A stretch of DNA of 64,000 nucleotides, from NCBI GenBank assembly GCA_022495995.1, contig JAFEMH010001242.1, positions 320,001 through 384,000 on the forward strand, given 5' to 3'. Numbering within the stretch: the stretch's first letter is position 1; every line of letters begins with the position of its first letter. Source of the DNA: Adenophora triphylla var. japonica. Lineage: Eukaryota > Streptophyta > Magnoliopsida > Asterales > Campanulaceae. Below the pieces are notes generated by a model. The model was not told the origin of the DNA. It was given only the letters and a program-made list of their open reading frames with translations, and made no database searches. Both the position numbers and the translations under genes were made by a program. Positions 23,201 through 33,674 of the stretch are shown here, piece by piece.

Positions 23201-26200
23201 TCTCAATCTTTATAAACACAAAGAAGTTCAATCAAAAGGGAACCACAACCACTATGAGATATTGTGATTCAGTTTTTGTAGCGTGACTGTCATCTGTAAT
23301 AGTGCTATTGCTGCCTTCTTCTAGACTTCTTTTTTAGTGGGCTTGACCCGTATCTGAGTTGCCTGGTGAGGCACTCTAAATCTTGAATGTTGGTTTATAT
23401 CCCAGGGGAAGTATGAGGATGCTATCAAGGAGTCCAACAAAGCACTAGAACTGAATCCTACATATATGAAAGCTCTGCTTAGAAGAGGAGAGGCTCATGA
23501 GAAGCTTGAACATTATGATGAAGCTATTGCTGGTAAAGTTCACAGGCATTTTACCGAATAGTGGCCTTGTGTTTTTGAATAGATTCCCCTTCCTCTTTGT
23601 CACACACTTGCACGCATGCACATGCGCATATATGTGTGTATATATATTCATTATTGTAGCATTAGATGACTTGTTAACTCCTTTTTTTTTAATTATTATT
23701 CAATCTTAATTTTGTTTTATTCAATATCTTTCATGCTTGTAGATATGACAAAAATTGTGGAATTAGACCCTTCAAATCACCAGGCTAAGAGAACCGCTGT
23801 CCGTTTAGAACCACTGGCTCGAGAAAAGCGTGAAAAGATGAAGGAAGAGATGATTGGTAAGCTTAGACAACAATTTTCTTTGGCTGATTGTTCTTGTTTT
23901 TCTTCTGTTGATTACCATACTTGCTCTGTGTATGTGTGCATGTGTACATAAGAAAACGGTCTCTTTTTACTCATTTTATTATTGTGGGGGGGGGGGATTG
24001 GATAGTGAGACTTTCGTTGTATCTTTACTCTCCCAACAGCGCAAAAAAAATAATAAAAAAATAGAATATACTTAGCCAATCAGTCATACATCATAGCCAT
24101 TGGATACGCTCCTTTTCTTCTCATAATCCATGTACAAATTTGGAACTTTAGAAAGAGGGAGAAGCTTTTCTTTCTCTATTTGATATTCTGATGTTAGGAA
24201 GTGAAAGGAATCTAGTATAAATGAGGGATTGTCCTTGCTACAGTTGTTGAACAGTAGCAAGTGCCGAAATTCCCATTTTGCCCTTAATTTTTTTTTTTTT
24301 TTTTAAATTAAAAAAAAAAAGTGTCCTTGTACACGGGCTTAATTAAAAAAAAAATAAAAATAACGTGTCCTCGGACACGGGCTTATTCTAGTTACAGGAT
24401 AAATCATACTCCCTCCGTCCCGGAATGAGCGCCCCACTTTTTGGGGTCGATTTGATTGAACTTTGACCAAAGATTTAGGAAAACAAGTTAACTATCCCGA
24501 TAAAATACTAAAACTTGTTATTGATACACCGTTAAAAAACACAGCCAACAATTTTTTAGACTTTCATTACGATAATTAATTTATATAAAATATTGATCAA
24601 AGTTCAATAAAATTTATCACTAAAAAGTTTGACTATCTTTTCGGGATGGAGGGAGTAATATAGTCAAGTTCTCTTTCCTGTGTTTGGTCTTGGTGGATTT
24701 TCCTAATATTCCAAGCAGCAAGAAAAGAAACAGCGTTGTTGAAAGGGAAAATGTTGGAGTTATCATTAGAACTTAACAATGTTCCTTTGGCTTGGAGGGA
24801 GAGAGCAGCCACTATCCATCCCTCCTCGAGTCCCCTGCCTATCATCCTCCCGTCTCCCCTTACAGTGGCGGATCTACACCTAAGCTATTGGTGGTGCCCA
24901 TTTCTCCCCGGCGGTCGCCCACTCGTACAACAACTTGTGGTTTTTTGAGATTCCTTTGCGGGCGGTCGCCAAGCTGCTCACTGGCGGTCGCTCGCTTCTT
25001 CAGCGTTCCAAATTATCTATTAATCTTTCTTTTTTTTTTTTTCTAAGCAAAAACGACGTCGTTTTGTAAAAAAAAAATATTTTTTTTTGTGGTGCCGGTG
25101 CACCATCAGGCACACAGTGAGATCCGCCCCTGTCCCCATACTTGCACCATCTCAAAGAGAACAATTAAGACTCAATAAGGTCAAAGAGGAATTATTTCAA
25201 GCTACATGGGTTGACTTGTTAAAAAAATTAAGATATGTCAGCATGAATCTTAACTCAATGAATTATACGGTAGAGCCAGTGAGTCTAATACAGTAAGAGA
25301 ATCAGTTGTAGGGAAATATAGAACGGAAACTAATCCTCCGAGGAGAATAAGAAGGGAAATGAATATTTCAGGTTTCAAATTAACAAATACTTTACTCGTG
25401 GTTAGAATTATTGACAATTAGAGACGACACCAATCTGATGACTGAATAACAAACAAACCTGAATATTTGAGCAAGGTAAATAGTTCTAAAATGACTATAC
25501 TCTCTCCGTCCCGTATACCGTTATACTTTGTGTTCGGGCACGTAGATTAAGAAAAGGTGTATGTATTGTGAGTATGAAAAGTGAGGTAGGAGAGAGAAGG
25601 TGGGTAGGGAATAGTAAGTGGATAGTTGTTGTGAGTATGCAAGTAAGTCCCATCGAATAAATAATTATTAAAAGAGTTCATTTTAGGAAAGTGTAATGGT
25701 ATGTGGGACACCCAAAATGGACAAAGTGTAATGGTATATGGGATAGAGGGAATATATATTAACAAACTCTCAGAATAAACTAAGTCCTCCATTGCTTCTA
25801 TGCTACTCCATCCGTCCCATGATAAATGTCGCATTGAACTTGTCAATGTTTTTAAGAAATATGTTTTTAAGAAATGTGCTTTAATTCTTTGTGCATTGTT
25901 TGTACAATGGTAAAATTGCACTAAAACTATTTATATATTTAGAATTACCACATTTATATTGGGACGGATAAAAAAGAAAAGTGCAAAACTTATTATGGGA
26001 CATAGAGAATAGTATTTACTATCTCCGCCCCAAAATGAATGCCCATTTTTGTTCTTGATCAAGAACAAAAACGGACGTTCATTTTGGAATGGGGGGAGTA
26101 CGCCTTTTCATCCGTGGCTTACCTAGCCCTTTTTTGGAATGGGGGGAGTATTTACTATCAGTTTATGTCCCTATCACTTCTTCCTAATCGGTCTTCATAA

Positions 26201-28200
26201 TGTAAATTAAGTAGCCATAATGCATCCAAAACTTTAGGATGGCTAGTATTATATTCAGCTCTTCATTTTGTATCTTTAGGTTGCTCTTGTTGGTGCTTTT
26301 GCTTGAAATTATATCCCTTTTCTGATTATTGCTTTTAGTCCTCCTTTGTTATCCCAGACCTTTTCGGTTAACATTTCAATACGATGCCCTCTGATGAAGT
26401 TAATTTGCATACAACAACAACAACAAAGTCTTAGTCCCAAAATAATTTGGGGTCGGCTAACATGAATCCTCCTATGTCATCGTGTAAAAAAAATAAAATA
26501 ATAATAAAAAATAAAAATAAAAAATAAAAAATCAACCCCCCACATGGGTTTTTGCCCTCCACTCCGGCCTCTTCAACGCCATATTTTCATCCGCTCAAAG
26601 TAAACTCATATCATTTTCAATCACTCTAATCCAAGTTTGTTTGGGTCTTTCCCTACCCCTCGCCATTTTATCATTTCTCCACTGTTCCGGCCTCCTAACC
26701 GGTGCATCACTCGGTCTCCTTCTCATATGTCCAAACCACCTTAGACAATTTTTCCTCATTTTATCCTCAATGGGCGCAACTCCTACTTTACCTCTGATCA
26801 CCTCATTCCCCAATCGATCATTTCTTGTATGACCGCACATCCATCGAAGCATACGCATCTCCGCCACATTCATCTTATGCACGTGACACTGTTTCACGGC
26901 CAACATTCGGTGCCGTAAAACACACATGAATGGTGGAAGATGTTAGTTTGTACACAAGACTGTAACATAGCTCATTTATGTTTACTAGAGGGTGGTTGAT
27001 TGTTAGTAAAACTAAGAAGGAAAACTGCTTGACTAGTGTGCAATACAGCTAGCTTTCTCACATAGTTCTTGTAACAATCAACTTCAAATAACCCTATCAG
27101 GAAGCTTCTCTAATTAGTTACCTAATTTATCTATAGTTGATTGAGGAGCTTTTACGTATGAACTAATATGCTGTACAGGAATAATGTGAGAATTGTGAGA
27201 GTTATAAGCCTATGAAATACGGACTCATGGTATGGAACTCTCTAAATAAAAGTAAGGGTCTCTCAAGATGGAATAGTAGGGCAATATGGAGTAAAAGATT
27301 TGCTCTTCGGTGGGAAGTAGCTATTGCATAGAGAAGAAGTTTGCCAACTTCTCTTTAGAATTCATGCAAGGGTTTATTACAAAAACCTCACTCAAAAAGA
27401 TGGCATTTACCAAAAAAAAAAAAAAACATGTAAGATGGGAAATTACAAAAAACTATTTTTTTTTCTTTTTTTACAAATTTTTTTTTTCTTGGTTTTTTTT
27501 TTATCAGTTTTGGTCAAACAACTGATAATTTCAGTTATTAGTTGTTCAAACAAGTGATAATTTCAGTTATCAGTTGTAAATAAGTGATAACTGAAATTAT
27601 CAGTTGTTTGAACAACTGATAACTAAAATTATCTCGGTTATCAGTTGTTTGATCAAAACTGATTAAAAAAAAAATCAAAAAATAATTTCGAACTTATGTG
27701 TTTTTTTTTTTTTGTAATTTCCATCTTTCTAAAGTAGTTTTTTGTAAATGCCTCTTCATGCAAACGTTATCCAGCTGCAATTGTAAATCATCCATTGATT
27801 TTCTTGTTCTCACTTTCTGTTCATTTAAGGCCGTATTTAGTTTGTTGCACTTGCACATACTGATAATTCATTCACCACCTTGTGTACTGACCTGAGTGAT
27901 GCGGTGTTGTACTAGTAGTCTAGTAATTTTTAACCCATTTGCACAGCCTTTTATTATTTATTTGATTTATCTATATTCATATTTGTTTACTCGTTTCTCA
28001 TTGGACATGATTTATGTGTACTTTTACTTGTATTAACTTATCTCAAGAAACTGAGTAGGCTATTTGGTTTGACAATGTTTGCAGGGAAGTTAAAGGATGT
28101 AGGAAACTCAATTTTGGGGCGGTTTGGGATGAGTGTTGACAACTTTAAAGCTGTTCAAGATCCGAATACAGGTTCTTATTCGATTTCATTCCAGCGTTAG
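20294..28200 (+). CDS. TTC1: Tetratricopeptide repeat protein 1 (TTC1) homologue
   Basis: Exons: 20294-20632, 22135-22314, 23406-23532, 23743-23856, 28085-28200; 876 nt, 291 aa, in phase throughout (animal TTC1 is also about 290 aa). Residues 1-113 are acidic, Ser/Gln-rich and probably disordered. Three TPR units follow: about 118-151 (EGNKLFVDGKYDEAL), 157-190 (GKYEDAIKESNKALELNP) and 191-224 (RRGEAHEKLEHYDEAI). Then come a charged helix (REKREKMKEEMIGKLKD) and the family's C-terminal signature (GNSILGRFGMSVDNF). TTC1-type proteins act as Hsp70/Hsp90 co-chaperone adaptors; that role is taken from the family. ATG 20294 is the first in frame; an upstream TTG is not a likely start. Intron 4 is 4.2 kb and packed with transposons. 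Confidence 0.93.
22569..23324. repeat. ~378-bp tandem duplication in TTC1 intron 2
   Basis: 22569-22944 and 22945-23324 are near-identical head-to-tail copies. They differ by a few substitutions and by T-run length (near 22760 versus 23025 and 23140). Both copies start AGAAGTTAAG and end GCTATTGCTGC..TTCTTCT. Confidence 0.92.
24211..24391 (+). mobile_element. Short non-autonomous Helitron, 181 bp
   Basis: It starts TCTAGTATAAATGAGG after an A. It ends with the hairpin CGTGTCCTCGGACACG and CTAG before a T, which matches the Helitron rules (5' TC, 3' stem-loop plus CTRR, insertion between A and T). A second similar stem (GTGTCCTTGTACAC) lies inside at about 24321. No coding capacity. Intron 4 of the TTC1 gene. 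Confidence 0.82.
24409..24655. mobile_element. Stowaway MITE, 247 bp
   Basis: CTCCCTCCGTCCCGGAATGA at the left and the inverse end (TTTTCGGGATGGAGGGAG) at the right, with TA at 24407-24408 and 24656-24657. It follows the Helitron by 17 bp. Confidence 0.9.
24863..25132. mobile_element. hAT-type MITE with 8-bp target duplication
   Basis: The termini CAGTGGCGGATCTACA and GTGAGATCCGCCCCTG are inverted repeats. The flanks TCCCCTTA (24855-24862) and TCCCCATA (25133-25140) are 8-bp duplications with one mismatch. The interior holds three GGCGGTCGC motifs and the palindrome AAAACGACGTCGTTTT. Intron 4 of TTC1. Confidence 0.85.
25500..25751. mobile_element. Stowaway MITE, ~252 bp
   Basis: CTCTCTCCGTCCCGTATACC at the left and the complementary GGTATATGGGATAGAGGGA at the right, preceded by TA at 25498-25499 and followed by an AT-rich site. 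The inner repeat AAGTGTAATGGTAT occurs twice near the right end. Confidence 0.8.
25806..26009. mobile_element. Stowaway MITE, ~204 bp
   Basis: CTCCATCCGTCCCATGATAA at the left and the degenerate inverse TTATGGGACATAGAGAA at the right, with TA on each side. It is closely related to the copy at 30489-30674. Confidence 0.75.
26019..26098. mobile_element. Short Stowaway hairpin MITE, 80 bp
   Basis: CTATCTCCGCCCCAAAATGA and its inverse (TCATTTTGGAATGGGGGGAG) enclose a central palindrome TTCTTGATCAAGAA. TA lies on both sides. A second copy of the right end (GGAATGGGGGGAGTA) follows at about 26135-26150. Confidence 0.85.
26411..26935 (-). mobile_element. RTE-type LINE, 5'-truncated (3' end of RT ORF)
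   Basis: On the minus strand an open stretch (26927-26595) encodes the familiar tail of plant RTE/non-LTR reverse transcriptases: the MRMLRWMCGHTRNDRLGN block, then GKVGVAPIEDKM, NCLRWFGHMRRRP and DAPVRR. The 3' UTR ends in a TTG repeat (ACAACAACAACAACAA on the plus strand at 26411-26426), the usual RTE tail. Everything upstream of the last ~110 residues is missing, as in most 5'-truncated LINE copies. Intron 4 of TTC1, antisense to the gene. Confidence 0.88.
27402..27752. mobile_element. Foldback MITE, 351 bp
   Basis: The ends GGCATTTACCAAAAA and TTTTTTGTAAATGCC pair. So do inner arms (GATGGGAAATTACAAAAAAC with TTTTTTGTAATTTCCATC) and a core of alternating TGATAATTTCAGTTATCAG palindromes (27515-27660). 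No clear target duplication and no ORF. Intron 4 of TTC1. Confidence 0.78.
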
Positions 28201-28638
28201 CTTGCGAGATTTCTTATGTGCATAAAAAGTGATCTTTACAAGAGGTGTAGAAACAAAAAATTTCAGCAATGAAAACGTTTGGGTAAACAAAATATATGTA
28301 TCGGTTATTTAAATGCCATTCATTATTTCTAGTTCCACGATTTTTGAGTGTCATGTATTTTACACCTTGATCATGCCTGTTGATTTTTTTTACTTAAAAG
28401 TTGTTTGACCAGTCAACGTTATAGCCATAATATATTTGCTTGCGCCCCCACCACAACCTTTATATAAATTCCTTCTGTACCAAAAATAGAAAGAGTATTG
28501 TTTTAACTTGTACCTTTATCTGGGATGAATGGCAAAAACCAATCAAGCAAAGCTAACTCTTGCTACAATTTTTACACCAACAAACAATTGTACAAACAAC
28601 AATTTATAGGGTTAGCAGACTGTTATTGCCTGCTATTT
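28201..28638. other. Convergent intergenic region between TTC1 and AFG1-like genes
   Basis: The two stop codons face each other 438 bp apart, so this holds both 3' UTRs. It is AT-rich with no ORF. Confidence 0.7.
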
Positions 28639-29312
28639 TCATGCTTGTAGGGCATTCTTGTTGCGGTCTTCATGCTGCTTCTCTGCTACCATTGCAGCAT
28701 GTTGTTCCAAATACTCTGTGCTATTCATTTCCGTTAACCTGCATATCGATGCAATTTCATTTTCATTTTCATTTTCAATCACTAAAAAGCACATGAGATG
28801 TGGTGTACGAGTAATATACAGTTACGCTTATCTTAAAAAAGTTAAAAGACGCAATATATTACTCCCCCCGTCCCTAAATAAATGTCCAAATTCAAGAGTT
28901 TTTTGTTACAAAATGAATGTCTTTTTTTGTAAAAAACTGTCCCTTAACAAGAATATTTATGAATCTTTGCCACTAAAATGTATAAAAAGCACATATTTTT
29001 AGAGTAGTTTGTTTGGCCCCTATGACATGTTGGAGAAGTGAAATAGTTGGCTCTTTACCTACTAATGGTGCGATCTTTTGCAAAACCCAACTCATTATCA
29101 ACGCAGAGGTCAGAATCGTCATTTTTCCTTGATCTAGATGATGTTCTAGGTGCCATGTTCTGAGCATCAGATATTGTCACAATCCTTTCCAATAGTTCAA
29201 GAGGGGTTCCCTCTGCTGTACACATTAATCTGGCTTTATTCTCATACATCACCTGCACATAAAATAGTGATGTATATATATATTTTTTTAACTATTTGAT
29301 CATCTGCAAAAG

Positions 29313-29381
<69 letters not shown>

Positions 29382-32300
29382 CAACTAAAGTGACAAACCG
29401 ATATGCAGCTGTCCTATTATAGAGCCCGAAAATAGGCACACCATCCAAAGCCAGAGTATGGAAATTCTCTGTGGATGGAAAAGAGTTTGCAAGGTTATAT
29501 CATACAGGACTTCTGATGAGTGGCCGAAAATCACATAATTCTAGGGAATTTACGTACTACATAATCCAAAATAGTCAGCAGCTCCAAGAGGTTTGTCACA
29601 TAGTTCCTCAAACGGAAAATAAACGCAGTCATTCGCCCCTAGCGGAACCTGATCAATCAAAAATTACAATAATAAATAAATAAATAAATGAAGAATAAAT
29701 TCAGTTTGTCACATAAGTGGCTTTCCACATGGATACCTGAAGTTTCCTTCCCATAACAACTTCGACCTCTTGTGGACTAGCAGTATGATCTCCAACTAAT
29801 TCTTGAAACTTTTGCTTAAGAAGGTCGGTCAAATCATTTCCAATGAAGTAGAAACCTTTTTCTGCCTGCATTCCCGTAAAATTTGTGAAATTAATGGTAT
29901 AATTGTGTAGGGAAAATGAAATCTAAGTAACTTAAATTGGAGAGGGTTAAAGATTGTACCGAGGTCAATTTCCGGTAGTCTATCGAAGAACCTATTTCAC
30001 GAACTACACACCTTTCCTAATCAAAATAAGTATCTTCGTGATTAACCGGAGAAGGCCACACACACACTGACACACATACACACACATGAGAGAGAGAGAG
30101 AGAGGGAGATTACTCGTAAAAATCATCTGCTTACCTTCAAAGTGGAAACGAATGGTAGAAAAAGATCTCTTTGCAGTCCACGTTCATAAAGGTTCTCTGG
30201 GGCTCGGTTTGATGTAGCAACAAGAATCTACACTTCCATCAGAAAGAGTGTACTAAAATGTTACTCCGGTAGTTATTATCCATCAGAAACCATAAGTTCA
30301 AAAGTTAAGGATAAGAGGATAGATAACGTTGATTACTTACAGCCCCATTATTGAATAAATGTTTGAATAAACGGTTAAGTATCAACGCAACAGATACATC
30401 ATTAACCTGCGAGTGCCAAAGACAAGGAGTGATCAATAAGAACTAACGAAGTAGAGAAAATCATAGGTGATCTACATAAAAAGATATACTCCCTCCGTCC
30501 CATAATAATGTCACATTTGACTTGTCTACGTTTTAAGGAATGTGCTTTGCTTGTTTGTACATCGCTTGCACAACAGTAAAACTGCACTAGAGTTATTTCC
30601 TTATTTAGAAATGCGACATTTATTTTGGGACGGACCAAAAGGGAAGCGCGACATTTATCATGGGACGGGGGGAGTACGTAATAAAGTAAACCCTTGTTAA
30701 AAGATACCATAAACTCATCGAGGCATAACAAAACGGATTCATCAGATATCTCCGCTGCAACAAATTCAAGGGGATCTGCCACTCCCTTGTGCTTCTGCAT
30801 AGTGAAACAGTGCAACAAAACCAACCTCAGAACAATCATGGTTCATGACTACTCGCATCAAGATTGCTATTCAATTATCTAAAGTTCATTGTTTTCAACT
30901 AAGAAAATAATTATAGCATTGTTTAGCAAAGTACGCAAATTCCCCTTTAGTGAAAGCACAGATCTCCAAAGCCACTCCATAAATATTCGAATGTAGTTTA
31001 TTTTTTATATTTATTTTCAAAAATTTGCAGTAACACTAGATGCAGTTTGACCCATTTTACCATACATGCAAATAGAATAAGATAGTAGTCAATTAGCCAA
31101 AATCTAATTTTACGCAAATGTAATGACTAGCTTACAGTTAAATTAAGATGAATGTTCTTACGTGCAAGCGAATCTGGACGTTCAACATGAAATCATGAAA
31201 ATGGATCCTCTTTTTTCTCCAGTTGCAAGGCCTGAAACAATTGAAATATACACTAAGGTGGTGTTTGATAACAATAAGTACCAACAATCACTTAATGCTT
31301 ATTGATGAATGACAATCTTAGAGAATTTGAGTCTTTGGCCATGTCTTGTCGAGCGTTTTTCTTAAAACGGAGATAAAAAAAACTCAGTTTTTTTTTTATT
31401 AAGCGTGTTAGTCAAGAGTTTTAGACGGCTGAATTTTAAAAAGTTGGGGACATTTTGGCCGCTCAAAATTATAGCGTCCAAAAATAAGCTCCGTTTTAAA
31501 AATTCTCCGTTTATAAAACTGTGTACCAGACGAGCCCTTTGTAAACAAGTTATTGTCAATCTTCATCTTTAGAGGCTCTTATTAGACAAGTGAGAATATT
31601 GATGCTTGTTGGGTGAGAGAAATATGGGATGATTGTTACAATTGAAGTCAAGGTTCACCCTTAATTGAAGTAGCTGTACAAAAGAAAACCATTCAACAAC
31701 ATGCATTAAAGTGCTTGTTGCTATCGAACACCACCTATGATTTCTTCCAAATTAAGGGCTACTTCATGAAGTTTACTTAAAAAGTTTCCAATTCGACCCA
31801 ACTAAAAATCATAAAGACAATTATAGCAACTTCTATCTTCTATGTGATGCTTACAGTTGATCGTAAAACAAATCCATCAACATCGTTTTTCCTGTGCCCA
31901 CCCCTCCATATAGATAGAGTCCGTTCACAGGTGAAACTGAAGACTGTGGCATTAAACGAGACCACAACCACCTACTCCTGAAATCAATCTAAACAATTTA
32001 GAAACAATATACTATGTAGAAAACAAACATAAAGAAAACTGATAACTTTATTTTACAAGGTAAGTCAGATATGACACTATAAAGTAGGGACACGAAGAAA
32101 AATATTTACCTTCCGGATTTCTTGGAAGCAGCATAACGATCCAAACGACAGGCATCAGCTGATTCCACAAGCTCATCATAGAGCCTCTGAAGCTCTTTCA
32201 AAGTGCCTACCTACAAAATCATTGTAAGACTATCCTCTAATGATGTAAATGAAAAGTTAATAACTTATTGATCCAGCTAATGGAATAGTTAAGTTTCTTA

Positions 32301-33083
32301 CTAGTCCATACTAAGAATTACTCCTTCCGTCCCATAATACTTGTTGTTTAAGGAGCTAAAATTTGTCCCAAAACACTTGTCACTTCACTATTACCCAGGA
32401 ATCTTTACCCGTGTTTACAAAATCTACCCTTATTTATGATTATGGAATGGTCATTGTAAGAACATTTAATTATTTTGGTCATTGAATTATTCCAAGGGTA
32501 ATCTTAATATGTGTGAAGAAATCTAAAACTACAAGTATATTGGGACGGAGGGAGTACTTGAAAGCAATTTAACGACTATATGGAGCTAAACTACCAAATG
32601 GCACCTACTAAAGTGAATCCATTCCAAGTCTTGTGTGACCTATAATGAGATTTCAATTACATTTAGCGGGTGCACAAATAAAATGATTTCCACACCTGAC
32701 AATTATCACCATCCATAAGGTCTCCAGCCCTGATTCTACGCTCATACTCCACTAGTGGCCCTGCTCTCTTTGCTTCTGATACATAATCAACAACCTAAGA
32801 AATAAGTACATAGAACAAACAAATTTCCAATTCTTTAATCACAAAGCACTGAAAATCTCATACCTCCATTACTAGCTGTAGCAGCATCAGCAGACAAAGC
32901 TCTCGAGACCATATAGGAGGGATGTCTGCACCTATAAATATCTGCATTGTACAAAAATTTGTGGAGAGATCCAATATTTCTGTCCACCAACTGCCTTTTC
33001 GCTAATCCACCATGGATGTTATCTCCTCGATGCTCAAGAGCTGATTGAATTTTTCTTACGGACCGAAAAAATGTTCTCCTCAT
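28639..33083 (-). CDS. AFG1L: AFG1-like mitochondrial AAA ATPase (LACE1 family)
   Basis: Exons in gene order: 33083-32864, 32775-32696, 32210-32110, 31977-31855, 31231-31162, 30794-30708, 30406-30341, 30227-30135, 30016-29960, 29865-29737, 29648-29558, 29468-29380, 29252-29059, 28738-28639; 1500 nt, 499 aa. The N-terminus is basic and mitochondrial-like. Walker A is GGVGTGKT (158-165), Walker B LLCLDEFM with D224/E225, sensor 1 TSNR (N256), and R269 in GLQRDLFLPF is the likely arginine finger. The conserved NRTAAYRFVTLVD and ELGFAKDRTISR blocks follow. In yeast and animals AFG1 proteins help remove or process inner-membrane respiratory-chain subunits. The exon 2 acceptor was chosen at 32776: a nearer-looking one at 32795 would break the frame. 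The exon 12 donor is GTCTCT, the first bases of a CT microsatellite. Confidence 0.94.
29316..29379. repeat. (GA)n microsatellite at a splice donor
   Basis: About 31 uninterrupted GA repeats on the plus strand, read as CT by the AFG1-like gene. The repeat starts immediately after the invariant GT of the exon 12 donor (29378-29379). Confidence 0.95.
30489..30674. mobile_element. Stowaway MITE, 186 bp
   Basis: CTCCCTCCGTCCCATAATAA and its inverse (CATGGGACGGGGGGAG) with TA at 30487-30488 and 30675-30676. It starts 82 bp beyond exon 7 and ends about 33 bp from exon 6 of the AFG1-like gene. Confidence 0.9.
31257..31735. mobile_element. Tourist-like MITE, 479 bp, with nested foldback
   Basis: The termini GGTGGTGTTTGATA and TATCGAACACCACC pair; the flanks are TAA and TAT. 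The ends resemble the 266-bp MITE at 43976-44241 (both contain CACTTAATGCTT-type segments). The extra length comes from an inner inverted repeat at about 31335-31545 (CTTAAAACGGAG against CTCCGTTTTAA), probably a second insertion. Intron 4 of the AFG1-like gene. Confidence 0.75.
32321..32554. mobile_element. Stowaway MITE, 234 bp
   Basis: CTCCTTCCGTCCCATAATAC and its inverse (ATATTGGGACGGAGGGAG) with TA on both sides. Intron 2 of the AFG1-like gene. Confidence 0.9.
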
Positions 33084-33450
33084 CTTCAATCCAGGAGCAA
33101 TGTAAAATTAACGATTAACAAAACTTAACCACCCCAATCTGACAAAAATTATGCCTACAAAATAAGACAATTGATTGAAAACGCTTTGGGCATTCAAGAA
33201 GATTAGCAATAGGCAACGCAAAAACTAATTAGAAGAAGCAAAATAACCAGAGATAGTTTAAAATTAACATACCAGGATTGGGTGATTGAATAAATAGAGT
33301 TATCTTCAAAATCAGATTCAAAATTCGGCCAAATGAGAGAATTCAAGGGGGAAGCGGGAAAATCAGTTGAAGTAAAGATCAGGGTTTTGTACAAATCGAT
33401 TGAAAAGGGGTGATTTATTGAAATACTCTCTCTCCCGAATCTGGGGAGCG

Positions 33451-33490
<40 letters not shown>

Positions 33491-33670
33491 GAGGGAGAGT
33501 TTGTGGGAAGGGGAAGATTAAAATGGGAACGGAACGATTTGACACTTTGTTAACCTTTTATACTCAGCTTGCTACTCCTAAATAATTGACTTGGCTTTGA
33601 AAACTACAAGTTAATTAGTTTAACACATCAACATTTTCGTCAAAAACATAACAAAAGTTAGTTATGTGAG
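33084..33670 (-). promoter_or_regulatory. 5' UTR and promoter side of AFG1-like gene with GA tract
   Basis: No ORF fits here. A (GA)14 run at 33454-33482 (CT on the gene's strand) lies about 370 bp upstream of the start codon; CT-rich tracts are common near plant transcription starts. The exact start site is not visible. Confidence 0.45.
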
Positions 33671-33674
33671 GTCA

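Noticed and set aside
23497..23709. Open frame across the donor of TTC1 exon 3
   Set aside because: Explained by read-through from the exon into the intron; the GT donor at 23533 gives the family-consistent junction.
28862..28935. Stowaway in the AFG1-like last intron
   Set aside because: One terminus only (CTCCCCCCGTCCC); the right end is missing, so no borders can be given.
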